Below, in pieces: positions 9,154 to 19,980 of a stretch of DNA of 64,000 nt (positions are counted from its first letter, which is position 1; every line of letters begins with the position of its first letter). The stretch spans positions 1,922,001 to 1,986,000 of the forward strand of contig NZ_CP068564.1 in NCBI RefSeq assembly GCF_016767175.1, written 5' to 3'. Origin of the DNA: Keratinibaculum paraultunense (GTDB lineage: Bacteria; Bacillota; Clostridia; Tissierellales; Tepidimicrobiaceae). Under the pieces are notes generated by a model. The model saw nothing but the letters and a program-made list of their open reading frames with translations, had not been told where the DNA came from and made no database searches. Position numbers and translations under genes: made by a program.

Positions 9154-9798
9154 CTATCCTTCTAAAGCTTTAACTATTGCTTCAAATATTTCATCTATTG
9201 CTTTAGAACCGTCTATATTTAATATTAACCCTTTTTTAGTATAATAATCAATTAAAGGCTTAGTTTGTTGTTGGTAAACTTCAATTCTTTTTTCTACTGT
9301 CTCCTGTGTGTCATCTTCTCTTTGATAGAGTTTACCTCCACAATTATCACAGATTCCTTTCTTTGCTGGAGGATTAAATTTAATATGGTAAGTTGCACCA
9401 CAATCCTTGCAAATTCGTCTTCCTGTAATTCTTTCAATCAATATTTCCTTTTCTACATTTAAATTTATTACCTTATCTAATTTTAAACCCATATTAGAAA
9501 GTTCTTTATCTAAAGCCTCTCCTTGATTTACTGTTCTTGGAAAGCCGTCTAGTAAAAAACCATCTTTACAATCATCTTTCAGTATTCTGTCTTTTACTAT
9601 AGATACTACTATATCATCTGGAACCAATAAGCCTTTATCCATATACTCTTTAACTTTTTTACCTAATTCTGTTCCCATTTTTATATTTTCTCTAAATATA
9701 TCTCCTGTTGATATATGAGGTATATTATATTTCTTAACTATAGCTGATGCTTGAGTTCCTTTGCCTGCACCTGGAGGCCCAAGTAATATTAATCTCAA
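9154..9798 (-). CDS. adk: Adenylate kinase
   Basis: The 214-residue enzyme interconverts ATP + AMP and 2 ADP. It has the P-loop GPPGAGKGTQA, the NMP-binding ISTGDIFR, GFPRTVNQ, and a long zinc-type LID with CKDCGATYH and CDNCGG Cys pairs, typical of Gram-positives. It follows secY in the spc operon. The usual next gene, map, is missing here. Confidence 0.98.
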   Translation of the reverse strand: MRLILLGPPGAGKGTQASAIVKKYNIPHISTGDIFRENIKMGTELGKKVKEYMDKGLLVPDDIVVSIVKDRILKDDCKDGFLLDGFPRTVNQGEALDKELSNMGLKLDKVINLNVEKEILIERITGRRICKDCGATYHIKFNPPAKKGICDNCGGKLYQREDDTQETVEKRIEVYQQQTKPLIDYYTKKGLILNIDGSKAIDEIFEAIVKALEG

Positions 9799-9816
9799 TT
9801 AAATCACTCCTATAGT

Positions 9817-11091
9817 TTATTTCAAGAAACCTTTATAATGTCTCATCATCATTTGAGATTCAATCTGTTTTACAGTTTCCAATACTACCCCTACTACAAT
9901 TATTATAGCTGTACCACCAAAATTGATATTCAACTTAAATATGTGAGATAATATAATTGGTAGTGATGCTATTAGTGCAAGGGATATAGCTCCTACAAAG
10001 GTTATCCTTGATATTACTTTATCTAAATATTCCGCTGTAGGTCTTCCAGGTCTAATACCAGGAATAAATCCTCCATATTGTTGCAAATTCTTTGCATATT
10101 CAACTGTATTAAATTGAATAGCAGTATAAAAATACGTAAAGAATATGATCAACAATACATTTAGTATAGAATATACCCATATTCCTACAGTCCCTTGTAC
10201 TGTTAAATACTTAGTTATCCATTCTGATGGCTCTCCTTTAAAGAATAAAGCTATAGTTTGCGGAAAAGCCAACAAAGATGTTGAAAATATTACAGGAATA
10301 ACTCCTGACATAGATACCTTTAAAGGTATATGGGTACTTTGCCCACCATACATCTTTCTTCCTACTACCCTTTTAGCATATTGTACTGGTATTCTTCTTT
10401 CCCCTTCCTGTAATGCTACTACTATAGCTATTATCACTAATGCTACTACTAAAAATAAAATCAACTTAATTGGACTTAAAGCTCCAACACTAACTAACTC
10501 TACAAATTTAACTATCTCTAAAGGAATCCTTGATATTATACCAACAAATATGATAAGAGAAATACCATTACCAATACCTTTATCTGTAATAAGATCTCCT
10601 ATCCATATTAAAAAGGATGTTCCAGCTATTAGAGATATTATAACTATGCTATTTTGTAAGAAACCTTTTGCTTGTAAAGCCTGATAAAAGAATCCTCTAG
10701 TCATTGCTATAGCTTGTATTAAAGCTAATATTATAGCTCCATATTTGGTCCATTGAGCAATTTTTTTTCTTCCTTCTTCGCCTTCCTTTGCTATTTCCTC
10801 TAATTTTGGTATAGCAATCGTTAGAAGTTGAATAATAATAGATGCAGTAATGTATGGATATATGTTTAATGCAAATATACTAAAGTTACTAAAAGTTCCA
10901 CCTGCCATTAAATCTAGAAATTCTAATACTCCAACTTGCCCCATTTCAAATATCTCTTTTATAACATTCTTATCCATATATGGAACTGGAACAGCTGATC
11001 CCAATCTAATTACCAATAACATTAATATTGTAAAGATGATTCTTTTCCTAATTTCTGGTATCTTCCAAGCATTTTTCAAGGTTGAAAGCAT
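9817..11091 (-). CDS. secY: Preprotein translocase subunit SecY
   Basis: The 424-residue, ten-helix channel subunit of the Sec translocon starts with the cytoplasmic LKNAWKIPEIRKRIIFT segment and contains the conserved loops GIGNGISLIIF and GGFIPGIRPGRPTAEYL. It abuts rplO with no intergenic bases. Its partner SecE is encoded at 35949-36155. Confidence 0.98.
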   Translation of the reverse strand: MLSTLKNAWKIPEIRKRIIFTILMLLVIRLGSAVPVPYMDKNVIKEIFEMGQVGVLEFLDLMAGGTFSNFSIFALNIYPYITASIIIQLLTIAIPKLEEIAKEGEEGRKKIAQWTKYGAIILALIQAIAMTRGFFYQALQAKGFLQNSIVIISLIAGTSFLIWIGDLITDKGIGNGISLIIFVGIISRIPLEIVKFVELVSVGALSPIKLILFLVVALVIIAIVVALQEGERRIPVQYAKRVVGRKMYGGQSTHIPLKVSMSGVIPVIFSTSLLAFPQTIALFFKGEPSEWITKYLTVQGTVGIWVYSILNVLLIIFFTYFYTAIQFNTVEYAKNLQQYGGFIPGIRPGRPTAEYLDKVISRITFVGAISLALIASLPIILSHIFKLNINFGGTAIIIVVGVVLETVKQIESQMMMRHYKGFLK

Positions 11092-11541
11092 CTATATCAC
11101 CTCTACCTTTCCCCCTGCAGCCTCTATTTTTTCAGCAGCAGTTTTGCTGAATTTATGGGCTTTTACAGTTAATTTTTTAGTTAACTCTCCATTCCCTAGC
11201 ACTTTTATGCCATCTACTGCTTTACCTTTTTTTACTACTCCTTCATCAATTAATAATTCTGGAGTCACTATAGTATTTTCATCAAATCTATTTAAATCCT
11301 CAATATTTACTATAGCATATTGCTTAGCAAATATATTAGTAAATCCTCGTTTAGGCATTCTTCTGATTAAAGGCATTTGTCCACCTTCAAAACCTGGACG
11401 TACTCCGCCACCAGATCTTGATTTTTGACCTTTATGCCCTCTTCCAGATGTTTTACCATGACCTGAGCTAGTTCCTCTACCAACTCTTTTTGCTTTTTTT
11501 GTACCGCCACCAGCTTGGGGCCTTAAATTATTTAATTTCAT
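11092..11541 (-). CDS. rplO: 50S ribosomal protein L15
   Basis: The 149-residue L15 has the Gly- and Lys-rich N-terminal extension ([19 protein letters not shown]) that threads into 23S rRNA, and the globular domain [16 protein letters not shown]. It lies between rpmD and secY. Confidence 0.98.
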   Translation of the reverse strand: MKLNNLRPQAGGGTKKAKRVGRGTSSGHGKTSGRGHKGQKSRSGGGVRPGFEGGQMPLIRRMPKRGFTNIFAKQYAIVNIEDLNRFDENTIVTPELLIDEGVVKKGKAVDGIKVLGNGELTKKLTVKAHKFSKTAAEKIEAAGGKVEVI

Positions 11542-11560
11542 AGGTACACCTCCTCAATGA

Positions 11561-11737
11561 TTATTCTATTACTTCTACCATATAGTCTACTTTATCTATC
11601 ATACCTCTTATCTGAGGGGTATCTTCTTTTTCTACTATTTGACCAATTTTTCTTAGTCCAAGAGCTTCAATAATTTTCCTATGTTTTTCTGGTTTCCCAA
11701 TAGTGCTTTTAACCAATTTTATCTTGATTTTAGCCAT
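11561..11737 (-). CDS. rpmD: 50S ribosomal protein L30
   Basis: This 58-codon gene reads MAKIKIKLVKSTIGKPEKHR with LGLRKIGQIV in the middle, and ends DYMVEVIE. Length and position between rpsE and rplO are standard. Confidence 0.97.
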   Translation of the reverse strand: MAKIKIKLVKSTIGKPEKHRKIIEALGLRKIGQIVEKEDTPQIRGMIDKVDYMVEVIE

Positions 11738-11748
11738 TCTACTCCCCC

Positions 11749-12255
11749 CTAACTTAATATTTCATCTACAGTTTTCCCTCTTAGTTTTGCTACATCTTCA
11801 GGCCTTTTCAAATTCATCAATGCATCCATAGTTGCATTAACTACGTTTCTTGGATTGTTAGAACCTAAGGATTTTGTTCTTATGTCCCTTATTCCAGCCA
11901 ACTCACACACTGCACGAACTGGACCTCCTGCGATAACTCCAGTACCTTCTTTAGATGGTTTTAATAAAACCCTACCTGCTCCAAATTCGCCTATTATCTC
12001 ATGAGGTATTGTAGTTCCAATAAGAGGAACTTCTATAACATGTTTTTTAGCATCTTGAATGGCTTTCCTTATAGCTTCTGGTATTTCAAGTGCTTTAGCC
12101 ATTCCTACACCTACATGACCGTTTTCATCTCCCACAACTACTAAAGCACTAAATCTAAAGTTTCTACCACCTTTTACCACTTTTGCTACACGATTTATAT
12201 TTACTACTCTTTCTTTTAAATCCAATTCACTAGGATCTACATACACGCGCTCCAT
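11749..12255 (-). CDS. rpsE: 30S ribosomal protein S5
   Basis: The 168-residue S5 has the double-stranded-RNA-binding domain ([19 protein letters not shown], then FSALVVVGD) and the C-terminal [17 protein letters not shown]5 contributes to decoding fidelity and mRNA unwinding. Confidence 0.98.
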   Translation of the reverse strand: MERVYVDPSELDLKERVVNINRVAKVVKGGRNFRFSALVVVGDENGHVGVGMAKALEIPEAIRKAIQDAKKHVIEVPLIGTTIPHEIIGEFGAGRVLLKPSKEGTGVIAGGPVRAVCELAGIRDIRTKSLGSNNPRNVVNATMDALMNLKRPEDVAKLRGKTVDEILS

Positions 12256-12272
12256 CTATTTCCCTCCTTTTC

Positions 12273-12641
12273 TTAAAATTTAAGACCAGCTTCACGAGCA
12301 CCTTCTGCAAGTTCTTTAACTCTTCCATGATACTTATATCCGCCTCTATCAAATACCACTTGTTCTATTCCTTTTTCTAAAGCCCTTTTACCTATTAACT
12401 CACCTACAAGTCTAGCTGCTTCTTTATTGCCAGTAGATGATAATTTTTCTTTTAATTCCTTATCTAATGTTGAAGCTGAAATCAATGTATGACCATTTGT
12501 ATCATCAATAATTTGCGCATATATATGACTATTACTTCTATATACATTTAATCTTGGTCTTTCAGGAGTACCATAAATTTTTTTTCTAACTCTTGCATGC
12601 CTAATCTTTCTTGCTTCATTTCTGTTAATTTTTTTTAGCAA
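12273..12641 (-). CDS. rplR: 50S ribosomal protein L18
   Basis: The 122-residue L18 has an N-terminal basic segment ([20 protein letters not shown]) and the 5S-rRNA-binding domain ending [20 protein letters not shown]. It lies downstream of the frameshifted rplF; its own ribosome site is intact. Confidence 0.98.
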   Translation of the reverse strand: MLKKINRNEARKIRHARVRKKIYGTPERPRLNVYRSNSHIYAQIIDDTNGHTLISASTLDKELKEKLSSTGNKEAARLVGELIGKRALEKGIEQVVFDRGGYKYHGRVKELAEGAREAGLKF

Positions 12642-12686
12642 CTTTGCTCACTCCCTTCTACTTACCTATCTTACCAACTTTACGTC

Positions 12687-13220
12687 TTACAACTTCATCA
12701 GCATATCTAATTCCCTTACCTTAGCATATCTAATTCCCTTACCTTTATATGGCTCAGGTTTTCTATAGTCTCTAATTACAGCAGCATAATTTCCCACTTG
12801 TTGTTTATCTGCACCTCTAACTATTATTTGATTAGCTTGAGGTACCTCTACTTCTATTCCTTCTGGATCTTCCAATTCTATTGGATGGGAATATCCTAAA
12901 TTTAAAATTAATTTCTTCCCTTGCTTTTGTGCTCTATATCCAGTACCTTGAATTAATAAAGTTTTGGAATAACCTTTTGTTACTCCTTCTATCATATTAG
13001 CAATCAAGGTTCTAGTTAGACCATGTAAAGATTTATGTCTTTTATTTTCAGTTGGACGATTTACAAATATTTTATTGTCTTCTATTTTTATTTCCATTTC
13101 TGGGCTCAATTGTTGGGATACTTTACCCTTTGGTCCCTTTACTTCCACATAATTTTTATCATCTATCTTAATTTCCACTCCGTTTGGAATATCTATTGGT
13201 TTTAATCCTATTCTTGACAT
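12687..13220 (-). CDS. rplF: 50S ribosomal protein L6 with frameshifted C-terminus
   Basis: The 177-residue reading frame is a normal L6 up to about residue 166 ([13 protein letters not shown]). A 23-bp tandem duplication (12700-12722 and 12723-12745) then shifts the frame, and the protein ends [11 protein letters not shown]. If one copy is removed, the frame continues as [13 protein letters not shown] to a stop at 12660-12658, restoring a standard 179-residue L6 tail. The remains of that tail are still readable downstream. The change is either a true mutation or a sequencing or assembly artefact. In other bacteria, C-terminal L6 changes are tolerated and are linked to aminoglycoside (E. coli) or fusidic acid (S. 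aureus) resistance. Confidence 0.93.
   Translation of the reverse strand: MSRIGLKPIDIPNGVEIKIDDKNYVEVKGPKGKVSQQLSPEMEIKIEDNKIFVNRPTENKRHKSLHGLTRTLIANMIEGVTKGYSKTLLIQGTGYRAQKQGKKLILNLGYSHPIELEDPEGIEVEVPQANQIIVRGADKQQVGNYAAVIRDYRKPEPYKGKGIRYAKVRELDMLMKL
12700..12745 (-). repeat. 23-bp tandem duplication inside rplF
   Basis: Copies at 12700-12722 and 12723-12745 are identical (AGCATATCTAATTCCCTTAC plus CTT on the plus strand). Since 23 is not a multiple of three, the second copy breaks the rplF reading frame. Confidence 0.95.
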
Positions 13221-13256
13221 AAGTGCACCTCCTGTTCCTGTAGATTAAACATTATC

Positions 13257-13652
13257 TTACCATACGTAACAAATAACTTCTCCGCCTACACCTTCACGCC
13301 TAGCTTCTTTATCAGTCATTATCCCTTTAGAAGTTGAAAGAATTGCTATTCCAAGACCACCTAATACTCTAGGTATTTCATTACTTTTAACATAAACCCT
13401 TAGACCTGGTTTGGAAATCCTTTTAACTCCGCTAATTACCTTTTGATTATTGTTACCATATTTTAGCTCTATTCGAATTATTCCTTGTTTTCCGTCATCT
13501 ATTACATCAAATCCTTTTATAAAACCTTCATCTAGTAGGATTTGAGCTATCTCTTTTTTTATGTTTGAGGCAGGAATATCCACAGTATCATGTTTTGCAT
13601 TGTTTGCATTCCTTACTCTAGTTAACATATCTGCAATTGGATCAGTCATCAT
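13257..13652 (-). CDS. rpsH: 30S ribosomal protein S8
   Basis: The 131-residue S8 starts [20 protein letters not shown] and ends with the conserved [20 protein letters not shown]. In E. coli S8 represses the spc operon by binding near rplE; no such site was sought here beyond noting the conserved order. Confidence 0.98.
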   Translation of the reverse strand: MMTDPIADMLTRVRNANNAKHDTVDIPASNIKKEIAQILLDEGFIKGFDVIDDGKQGIIRIELKYGNNNQKVISGVKRISKPGLRVYVKSNEIPRVLGGLGIAILSTSKGIMTDKEARREGVGGEVICYVW

Positions 13653-13682
13653 ATCAAGCTACCTCCTTTCATAACTATACCA

Positions 13683-13868
13683 TTACCAGCTTGCTTTTTT
13701 AACTCCAGGAATTTGACCTTTATATGCTAATTCTCTAAAACAAATACGGCACACACCGTATTTTCTCAAATATCCATGAGGTCTTCCGCATATTTTGCAC
13801 CTGTTATATTCTCTAGTGCTAAATTTTGCTTTTCTTTTTTGTTTAGCAATTAAAGATTTTTTTGCCAA
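13683..13868 (-). CDS. rpsN: 30S ribosomal protein S14, zinc-binding type Z
   Basis: The 61-residue short form of S14 has two CxxC pairs (CKIC and CRIC) in the [20 protein letters not shown] region, which bind zinc. This is the primary S14 of Gram-positives. Confidence 0.98.
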   Translation of the reverse strand: MAKKSLIAKQKRKAKFSTREYNRCKICGRPHGYLRKYGVCRICFRELAYKGQIPGVKKASW

Positions 13869-13885
13869 AATACCTTCCCTCCTTC

Positions 13886-14428
13886 TTACTTTCTAAAAGG
13901 CATACCCATAAGTTCTAGAAATGCCTTTGCTTCTTCATCTGTATTAGCCGTCGTAACTATAACTATATCTAATCCTCTTACGGAATCTACCATGTCATAA
14001 TCAATCTCTGGAAATATTAATTGTTCTTTTATACCTAATGCATAATTACCTCTACCATCAAAAGATGAAGGATTTACACCTCTAAAGTCTCTAACTCTAG
14101 GTAGAGAAATATTCATAAGTTTATCTAAAAAGTCGTACATCCTTTCTCCTCTTAATGTAACTTTAGCTCCTACATTCATTCCTTGTCTAATTTTAAAATT
14201 AGCTATGGATTTTTTAGCCTTTGTTACAATTGGTTTTTGTCCTGAAATAAGTGCTAACTCTTTAACAGCACTTTCCAGTGCCTTTGGGTTATCTTTTGCT
14301 TCTCCAACTCCCATGTTTATCACTATCTTTTCAAGTCTTGGAACTTCCATTACGCTTTTATACTGAAATTTTTCCATTAAAGCTGGTATAACTTCGTTTT
14401 GGTATTTTTCTTTTAATCTGGAAGTCAT
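13886..14428 (-). CDS. rplE: 50S ribosomal protein L5
   Basis: The 180-residue L5 contains [20 protein letters not shown] and [20 protein letters not shown]. It binds 5S rRNA with L18 and contacts S13 in the inter-subunit bridge. Confidence 0.98.
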   Translation of the reverse strand: MTSRLKEKYQNEVIPALMEKFQYKSVMEVPRLEKIVINMGVGEAKDNPKALESAVKELALISGQKPIVTKAKKSIANFKIRQGMNVGAKVTLRGERMYDFLDKLMNISLPRVRDFRGVNPSSFDGRGNYALGIKEQLIFPEIDYDMVDSVRGLDIVIVTTANTDEEAKAFLELMGMPFRK

Positions 14429-14454
14429 TCCTATTACCTCCTTTCAATGGTACA

Positions 14455-14769
14455 TTATTTATCCAATACTTCTCCACATTTTTTACATATCCTAACCTTA
14501 GTTCCATCCTCTAAAAATTTATAGCCTACTCTAACACCGGCTTTATCTTTACCGCAATAGTACATAACTTTAGAAGCATCAATTTTACCTTCTTGATGAA
14601 TAATTCCACCTTGATCATTTGGACCTTGAGCTCTTTTATGCTTTGTAAGCATATTTACCCCTTCAACAATTATTTTGTTTTCTCTTGGAAATGCCTTTAA
14701 AACTTTTCCCGTTTTGCCTTTGTCTTCTCCAGAAATAACTATTACAGTATCTCCACTCTTTACATGCAT
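14455..14769 (-). CDS. rplX: 50S ribosomal protein L24
   Basis: The 104-residue L24 has an N-terminal KOW motif (GDTVIVISGEDKGKTGKVLK) and a C-terminal Cys-containing segment (RICKKCGEVLDK), common in Firmicutes. It initiates large-subunit assembly on 23S rRNA. Confidence 0.98.
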   Translation of the reverse strand: MHVKSGDTVIVISGEDKGKTGKVLKAFPRENKIIVEGVNMLTKHKRAQGPNDQGGIIHQEGKIDASKVMYYCGKDKAGVRVGYKFLEDGTKVRICKKCGEVLDK

Positions 14770-14783
14770 ACTTTACACCTCCT

Positions 14784-15152
14784 CTATAGTACTTCTGGTG
14801 CTAAAGATATTATTTTCATGAAATTTTTTCTTCTAAGTTCTCTTGTTACTGGTCCAAATATACGTGTTCCTACTGGAGTATTATCATCTCTTAAAATAAC
14901 TGCTGCATTATCGTCAAATTTTATATAATTTCCATCTTCTCTTTTAATACCATTTTTGGTTCTTACTATTACAGCTTTTACTATCTCACCTTTTTTAACA
15001 ACACCACCAGGTATTGCAGATTTAACAGAACATACAACTATATCTCCAACATTAGCATATTTTTTATTAGTACCTCCCAGTACCTTTATAACCAATAACT
15101 CCCTTGCCCCTGAATTATCAGCAACTTTTAATCGGCTTTCAGTTTGAATCAT
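14784..15152 (-). CDS. rplN: 50S ribosomal protein L14
   Basis: The 122-residue L14 has the start [20 protein letters not shown] and the signature VVRTK-like [15 protein letters not shown] segment. The conserved length and order (rpsQ-rplN-rplX) leave no doubt. Confidence 0.98.
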   Translation of the reverse strand: MIQTESRLKVADNSGARELLVIKVLGGTNKKYANVGDIVVCSVKSAIPGGVVKKGEIVKAVIVRTKNGIKREDGNYIKFDDNAAVILRDDNTPVGTRIFGPVTRELRRKNFMKIISLAPEVL

Positions 15153-15180
15153 TAGAATACCTCCTTTCCAGGTATAAGGA

Positions 15181-15435
15181 CTATTTTGCTTTTTCTACTA
15201 TATTCACAACTCTAAAATATTTATCTTTACTCAATGGTCTAGTTTCCATTATCTTTACTATATCGCCGACATTACATTCATTGTTTTCATCATGAGCTTT
15301 AAATTTTGTGGTCTTTTTAACTTGTTTTTTATATAAAGGATGAGTTACAAAAGTTTCAACTGCAACTACTACTGTTTTATCCATCTTATCACTTACAACA
15401 CGACCTATTCTTGTTTTGCGATTTCCTCTTTCCAT
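15181..15435 (-). CDS. rpsQ: 30S ribosomal protein S17
   Basis: The 84-residue S17 contains [19 protein letters not shown] and [20 protein letters not shown]. It binds the 5' domain of 16S rRNA and follows rpmC. Confidence 0.98.
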   Translation of the reverse strand: MERGNRKTRIGRVVSDKMDKTVVVAVETFVTHPLYKKQVKKTTKFKAHDENNECNVGDIVKIMETRPLSKDKYFRVVNIVEKAK

Positions 15436-15441
15436 ATGAGG

Positions 15442-15648
15442 CTAGACCTCCTTTCCTATACCTAATTCTCGTTCTCTCATAATAGTTTTTACACGTGCAA
15501 TGTCCTTCCTAACTGCTTTTATCCTCATAGGATTATCCAATTGCCCTGTAGCCAATTGAAATCTCAAATTAAATAACTCAGTTTTTAAATCTGACAGTTT
15601 TGAGTTTAACTCCGCATCTGTCATTTGGCGAATTTCATTAGCTTTCAT
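15442..15648 (-). CDS. rpmC: 50S ribosomal protein L29
   Basis: The 68-residue L29 starts [21 protein letters not shown] chose the ATG at 15648 because upstream in-frame starts only add residues that read through the end of rplP and are absent from L29 proteins. The gene overlaps rplP by 11 nt, so it is probably translationally coupled. L29 lies at the nascent-chain exit. Confidence 0.96.
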   Translation of the reverse strand: MKANEIRQMTDAELNSKLSDLKTELFNLRFQLATGQLDNPMRIKAVRKDIARVKTIMRERELGIGKEV

Positions 15649-16081
15649 TAGCTTCACCATCCTTTTCACCACTATCATCACGTGCAACAAATTTAGTCTT
15701 AATAGGCAATTTGTGTGCTGCCAATCTCATAGCTTCTCTAGCTACCTCTTCTGATACTCCACCCATTTCAAATAAAATTCTTCCTGGTTTTACAACTGCA
15801 ACCCAATATTCTGGTGAGCCTTTACCTGAACCCATACGAGTTTCTGCAGGTTTTTCTGTAACTGGTTTATCTGGGAATATTTTTACCCAAATATTTCCGC
15901 CTCTTTTTACATATCTTGTCATAGCACGTCTTGCTGCCTCTATTTGATTAGAAGTAATCCATGCTGGTTCAAGAGCTTGCAATCCATATTCTCCATAAAT
16001 AATCTTATTTCCTCTAGTTGCATTTCCTTTCATTCTACCTCTATGAACTCTACGATATTTTACTCTTTTAGGCATTAACAT
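15638..16081 (-). CDS. rplP: 50S ribosomal protein L16
   Basis: The 147-residue L16 starts [19 protein letters not shown] and has [17 protein letters not shown]. It sits near the A-site tRNA and the peptidyl transferase centre. A short acidic tail ([13 protein letters not shown]) overlapping rpmC adds a few residues to the usual 144. Confidence 0.98.
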   Translation of the reverse strand: MLMPKRVKYRRVHRGRMKGNATRGNKIIYGEYGLQALEPAWITSNQIEAARRAMTRYVKRGGNIWVKIFPDKPVTEKPAETRMGSGKGSPEYWVAVVKPGRILFEMGGVSEEVAREAMRLAAHKLPIKTKFVARDDSGEKDGEANES

Positions 16082-16113
16082 ATTTACTTCCTCCTTCCTA
16101 CAGCCATTATAAA

Positions 16114-16794
16114 CTAATTTTCTTTTACCTCATTATCCTTTTTTGATTCATTATCTTCTTTCTTTATAGGAAGAACCTCTCCTTTATATATCCAAACCTT
16201 TACTCCTAATTTTCCATAGGTTGTATTTGCTTCTGCAAATCCATAATCTATATCTGCTCTTAAAGTTTGAAGAGGTATTGTCCCTTCGCTATATCCTTCA
16301 GTTCTTGCCATATCAGCTCCACCAAGTCTACCGGATACAGAAGTCTTTATACCTTCGGCACCAGCTCTCATGGTTCTTTGAATTGCTTGTTTCATAGCTC
16401 TTCTGTAAGATACCCTTCGTTCTAACTGATTAGCTATGTTTTCTGCAACCAATTGAGCATCTAATTCTGGTACTTTTACTTCCTCTACATTTACAATTAC
16501 ACTTTTACCAGTCATCTTTTCTAGTTCTTTTCTTAGTGCCTCTACACCAGAACCACCTTTTCCAATAACCATGCCTGGCTTAGCAGTGTGTATGGTAATT
16601 TTTATTCTATTTGCAAATCTTTCTATTTCAATTTTAGAAATTCCAGCAATATATAATTTTTCTTTTATATGTTTGCGAATTTCATAATCTTCTATTAAAT
16701 ATTCATCAAAATTTTTATTATCAGCATACCATTTGGAATCCCAATCCTTTATGATTCCAACTCTTAATCCATGTGGGTTTACCTTTTGACCCAT
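16114..16794 (-). CDS. rpsC: 30S ribosomal protein S3
   Basis: The 226-residue S3 has the start [20 protein letters not shown], a KH domain with [18 protein letters not shown], and the C-terminal [18 protein letters not shown]3 lines the mRNA entry channel. The extreme C-terminus is a charged low-complexity tail. Confidence 0.98.
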   Translation of the reverse strand: MGQKVNPHGLRVGIIKDWDSKWYADNKNFDEYLIEDYEIRKHIKEKLYIAGISKIEIERFANRIKITIHTAKPGMVIGKGGSGVEALRKELEKMTGKSVIVNVEEVKVPELDAQLVAENIANQLERRVSYRRAMKQAIQRTMRAGAEGIKTSVSGRLGGADMARTEGYSEGTIPLQTLRADIDYGFAEANTTYGKLGVKVWIYKGEVLPIKKEDNESKKDNEVKEN

Positions 16795-16809
16795 TAACTA
16801 TCCCTCCTT

Positions 16810-17145
16810 CTACTCTCGCTCTTCGACAACAACTCCTATGTGGCTAGTCCTCTTTAAAATTGGATATGCCATACCTCTAGCCTTTGGTCTCCATCTTTTT
16901 AACTGAGGTCCATCATTAGCATAGGCTTCTTTTACATATAAATTATCTCTATCTAAATTAAAATTATTCTCTGCATTAGCAATAGCAGATTCTAAAACTT
17001 TTTCAAGTTCCCTTGCACCTTTTTTAGGTGTAAACTTGAGGATTGTTAAAGCTTCATCTACTTGTTTGCCTCTTATTTCTTTACAAATATAATTTACTTT
17101 CAAGGGTGAAATTCGCACATATTTAGCTATGGCTTTAGCTTCCAT
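16810..17145 (-). CDS. rplV: 50S ribosomal protein L22
   Basis: The 111-residue L22 starts [20 protein letters not shown]. Its beta-hairpin ([20 protein letters not shown]) reaches into the exit tunnel, a known site of macrolide resistance changes; nothing unusual is seen there. Confidence 0.98.
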   Translation of the reverse strand: MEAKAIAKYVRISPLKVNYICKEIRGKQVDEALTILKFTPKKGARELEKVLESAIANAENNFNLDRDNLYVKEAYANDGPQLKRWRPKARGMAYPILKRTSHIGVVVEERE

Positions 17146-17172
17146 ACTGACTCCCTCCTTTATCCTCTATCT

Positions 17173-17466
17173 CTATTTCAATTGAGTTGTCTCTTCAGTT
17201 CTTTCTCCACGTTCACCATGACCTCTAAAGGTTCTAGTAGGCACAAATTCACCAAGTTTATGTCCTACCATATCTTCTGTTATATATATTGGTACATGTT
17301 TTCTTCCATCATGAACTGCAATGGTATGCCCTACCATTTGCGGAAATATAGTTGAACGGCGAGACCAAGTTTTTATTACTTTTTTTTCATTTTTTTTATT
17401 TAATTCTTCTATCTTTTTTAAAAGATGTTCATCGCAAAAAGGTCCTTTTTTAAGAGATCTGCCCAT
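17173..17466 (-). CDS. rpsS: 30S ribosomal protein S19
   Basis: The 97-residue S19 starts [18 protein letters not shown] and has [20 protein letters not shown] and [14 protein letters not shown]. It forms the head-tip complex with S13. Confidence 0.98.
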   Translation of the reverse strand: MGRSLKKGPFCDEHLLKKIEELNKKNEKKVIKTWSRRSTIFPQMVGHTIAVHDGRKHVPIYITEDMVGHKLGEFVPTRTFRGHGERGERTEETTQLK

Positions 17467-17496
17467 TATTAATCCTCCTTTCAGATACCAACGTTA

Positions 17497-18327
17497 CTAT
17501 TTTTTCCTTCTTCTTACTATATATTTATTGGATTCTTTATTCTTAGCTCTAGTCTTATATCCTAAAGTAGGTTTACCCCATGGAGTTACTGGTGATGGCA
17601 TACCTATTGGTGTTCTACCTTCACCACCACCATGTGGATGGTCTACTGGATTCATAGCACTACCTCTCACTTTAGGTCTAAAGCCTCTATGTCTCTTCTT
17701 CCCAGCTTTTCCTAACACTAGATTTTCATGTTCTACATTTCCTACTTGCCCTACGGTTGCACGACAATCTAATAATATCCGTCTAATTTCTCCTGATGGA
17801 AGTTTTAATTGTGCATATTTTTCTTCCTTAGCTACCAATTGAGCTTCTGAACCTGCTGACCTTGCTAATTGTCCGCCTTTCCCAGGCTTTAATTCTATAT
17901 TATGAACTGTAGTACCTATTGGAATATATTTTAATGGTAAAGCATTACCAACTTTAATATCTACATCTGTTCCTGATTCTACAATATCGCCTACTTTTAA
18001 TCCGTGTGGTGCAAGTATATATCTTTTTTCACCATCTATATAATTAATAAGTGCAATATATGCAGATCTATTTGGGTCATATTCTATTGCTGCAACCTTC
18101 CCAGGTATTCCATCTTTATTTCTCTTAAAATCAATAATTCTATATTTCCTCTTAGCTCCTCCACCTCTATGGCGGACAGTTATTTTGCCACGATAATTTC
18201 TACCACCAGTTTTCTTTGAACTAACAGTTAATGCTTTTTCAGGTTTATCTTTTGTTATTTCTTCAAATGTAGAAACAGTCATTTGACGAATTGCTGGGGA
18301 AGTAGCTTTGTATTTTTTAATACTCAT
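17497..18327 (-). CDS. rplB: 50S ribosomal protein L2
   Basis: The 276-residue L2 has the OB-like RNA-binding segment and the highly conserved C-terminal [20 protein letters not shown] next to the peptidyl transferase centre. It is full length, in the conserved rplW-rplB-rpsS order. Confidence 0.98.
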   Translation of the reverse strand: MSIKKYKATSPAIRQMTVSTFEEITKDKPEKALTVSSKKTGGRNYRGKITVRHRGGGAKRKYRIIDFKRNKDGIPGKVAAIEYDPNRSAYIALINYIDGEKRYILAPHGLKVGDIVESGTDVDIKVGNALPLKYIPIGTTVHNIELKPGKGGQLARSAGSEAQLVAKEEKYAQLKLPSGEIRRILLDCRATVGQVGNVEHENLVLGKAGKKRHRGFRPKVRGSAMNPVDHPHGGGEGRTPIGMPSPVTPWGKPTLGYKTRAKNKESNKYIVRRRKK

Positions 18328-18356
18328 TGTTCATTCCCTCCTTCTTTTAAAACTAT

Positions 18357-18647
18357 CTACATGCCTTCAAAGAACTCTATTTCTTTAGAATCTTCTGTTA
18401 AAGTTACTATCGCCTTTTTCCAACTTGGTCTTCTTCCTACATTTACTCCCATTCTCTTTTCTTTACCAAGGATATTCATGGTGTTTACACTCTCAACCTT
18501 TACATCAAATATTTTTTCTATAGCTTTCTTTATTTCAGATTTGTTAGCCCTTTTATCCACTTTAAAAGTGTATTTTTTATAAGCCATATCTTCCATACTT
18601 TCCTCAGTTATTATGGGTTTAATTATAATATCGTATGGATTACGCAT
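18357..18647 (-). CDS. rplW: 50S ribosomal protein L23
   Basis: The 96-residue L23 starts [18 protein letters not shown] and has [19 protein letters not shown]. It docks trigger factor and SRP at the exit tunnel. Its ATG overlaps the rplD stop codon by one base, indicating coupling. Confidence 0.98.
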   Translation of the reverse strand: MRNPYDIIIKPIITEESMEDMAYKKYTFKVDKRANKSEIKKAIEKIFDVKVESVNTMNILGKEKRMGVNVGRRPSWKKAIVTLTEDSKEIEFFEGM

Positions 18648-19270
18648 TACGCATACACCTCCTCCACTTTTCTTACTGCATCTTTAGTTATTATAAAGGA
18701 GTCGAAGTTTAGTATATCATAAACGTTTAAAGTGTTTACAAAGGCTACTTGTACATTTGGAATATTTCTAGCTGATTTAATCACATTTGTATCTTTTTTA
18801 TCCATAACTATAAGAGCTTTTTTGCCTGCGTTTATATTAGATAATATCTTAGCCATTTCTTTAGTTTTTGGCTCGTTTAAGCTTAATTCATCTAATACAA
18901 TTATTTCATCGTTTAAAACCTTTGAGCTTAAAGCAGACTTCATGGCTAGCCTTTTTACCTTTTTAGGAACTTTGTAGCTATAATCCCTTGGCTTTGGTGC
19001 AAAAGTAACTCCACCTCCAACCCAATGAGGTGCTCTAATACTTCCTTGTCTGGCTCTACCTGTACCTTTTTGCCTCCAAGGTTTTCTTCCTCCACCTCTT
19101 ACTTCTGATCTAGTTTTAACAGATTGAGTCCCTTGTCTTCTATTTGCCAATTGATTTTTAACTACTTCGTAAAGTACGTGTTCATTTACTTCAACGCCAA
19201 ATATATCGTCTTTCAAATCTATCTCTTCTACTTGTTCACCTAATACATTGTAAACATTAACTTTAGGCAT
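18647..19270 (-). CDS. rplD: 50S ribosomal protein L4
   Basis: The 207-residue L4 has the tunnel loop [20 protein letters not shown] and a conserved C-terminal domain. In E. coli L4 represses the S10 operon through its leader. Here the operon also carries a long structured leader (20299-20580), though no L4 site can be identified by eye. Confidence 0.98.
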   Translation of the reverse strand: MPKVNVYNVLGEQVEEIDLKDDIFGVEVNEHVLYEVVKNQLANRRQGTQSVKTRSEVRGGGRKPWRQKGTGRARQGSIRAPHWVGGGVTFAPKPRDYSYKVPKKVKRLAMKSALSSKVLNDEIIVLDELSLNEPKTKEMAKILSNINAGKKALIVMDKKDTNVIKSARNIPNVQVAFVNTLNVYDILNFDSFIITKDAVRKVEEVYA

Positions 19271-19295
19271 ATCATATCCTCCTTTCCCTGTGTTA

Positions 19296-19925
19296 CTATT
19301 TGTTTTTAACGGTTTCTTTTATGAACAATAGCCCACCTTTAGGTCCTGGTACCGCACCTTTAATAAGTAGTAGATTTCTATCAACATCTACTCTTACTAT
19401 TTCAAGATTTTGAACTGTAACTCTCTCGTTACCCATTCTCCCCATTCCTTTGGTTCCTTTAAATACTCTACCTGGATCAGCAGCTGCTGCTCTTGCTCCA
19501 CCTGCTCTATGATATTTTGAGCCATGACTTTCTGGTCCTCTAGAATAATTGTGCCTTTTTATTGGTCCTTGAGTTCCTTTACCTTTTGATATGCCTATAA
19601 CATCAACCTTATCTCCTTGCTCAAACACATCTACTTTTATTTCTTGTCCTACTTCAAATTCATCTGGATTATCTACAATAAATTCTTTTATATGTTTCTT
19701 ATATTCCACTTCAGCTTTATCAAAATGACCTTTTAAAGGTTTATTTACTCTATTTTCTTTTGCATCTTCAAAACCTACTTGAACAGCATTATATCCTTCT
19801 TTATCTACAGTCTTCTTTTGTATAACCTTTACAGGACCAGCTTCTATAACTGTTACTGGCACTACAGCTCCATCTTCTAAAAATATTTGAGTCATTCCTA
19901 TTTTTTTGCCTAATATATTTTTCAT
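19296..19925 (-). CDS. rplC: 50S ribosomal protein L3
   Basis: The 209-residue L3 starts [20 protein letters not shown] and has the loop near the peptidyl transferase centre ([20 protein letters not shown], then GRMGNERVT). It follows rpsJ. Confidence 0.98.
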   Translation of the reverse strand: MKNILGKKIGMTQIFLEDGAVVPVTVIEAGPVKVIQKKTVDKEGYNAVQVGFEDAKENRVNKPLKGHFDKAEVEYKKHIKEFIVDNPDEFEVGQEIKVDVFEQGDKVDVIGISKGKGTQGPIKRHNYSRGPESHGSKYHRAGGARAAAADPGRVFKGTKGMGRMGNERVTVQNLEIVRVDVDRNLLLIKGAVPGPKGGLLFIKETVKNK

Positions 19926-19980
19926 CTCTACACCTCCTATTATCTTACAGCGGATTACTTATAGTAATCATTCTAAGAAA

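Noticed and set aside
10145-10684. 179-codon plus-strand frame opposite secY
   Set aside because: It is antisense to a confident conserved gene, has no homology pattern or ribosome site, and follows from codon bias.
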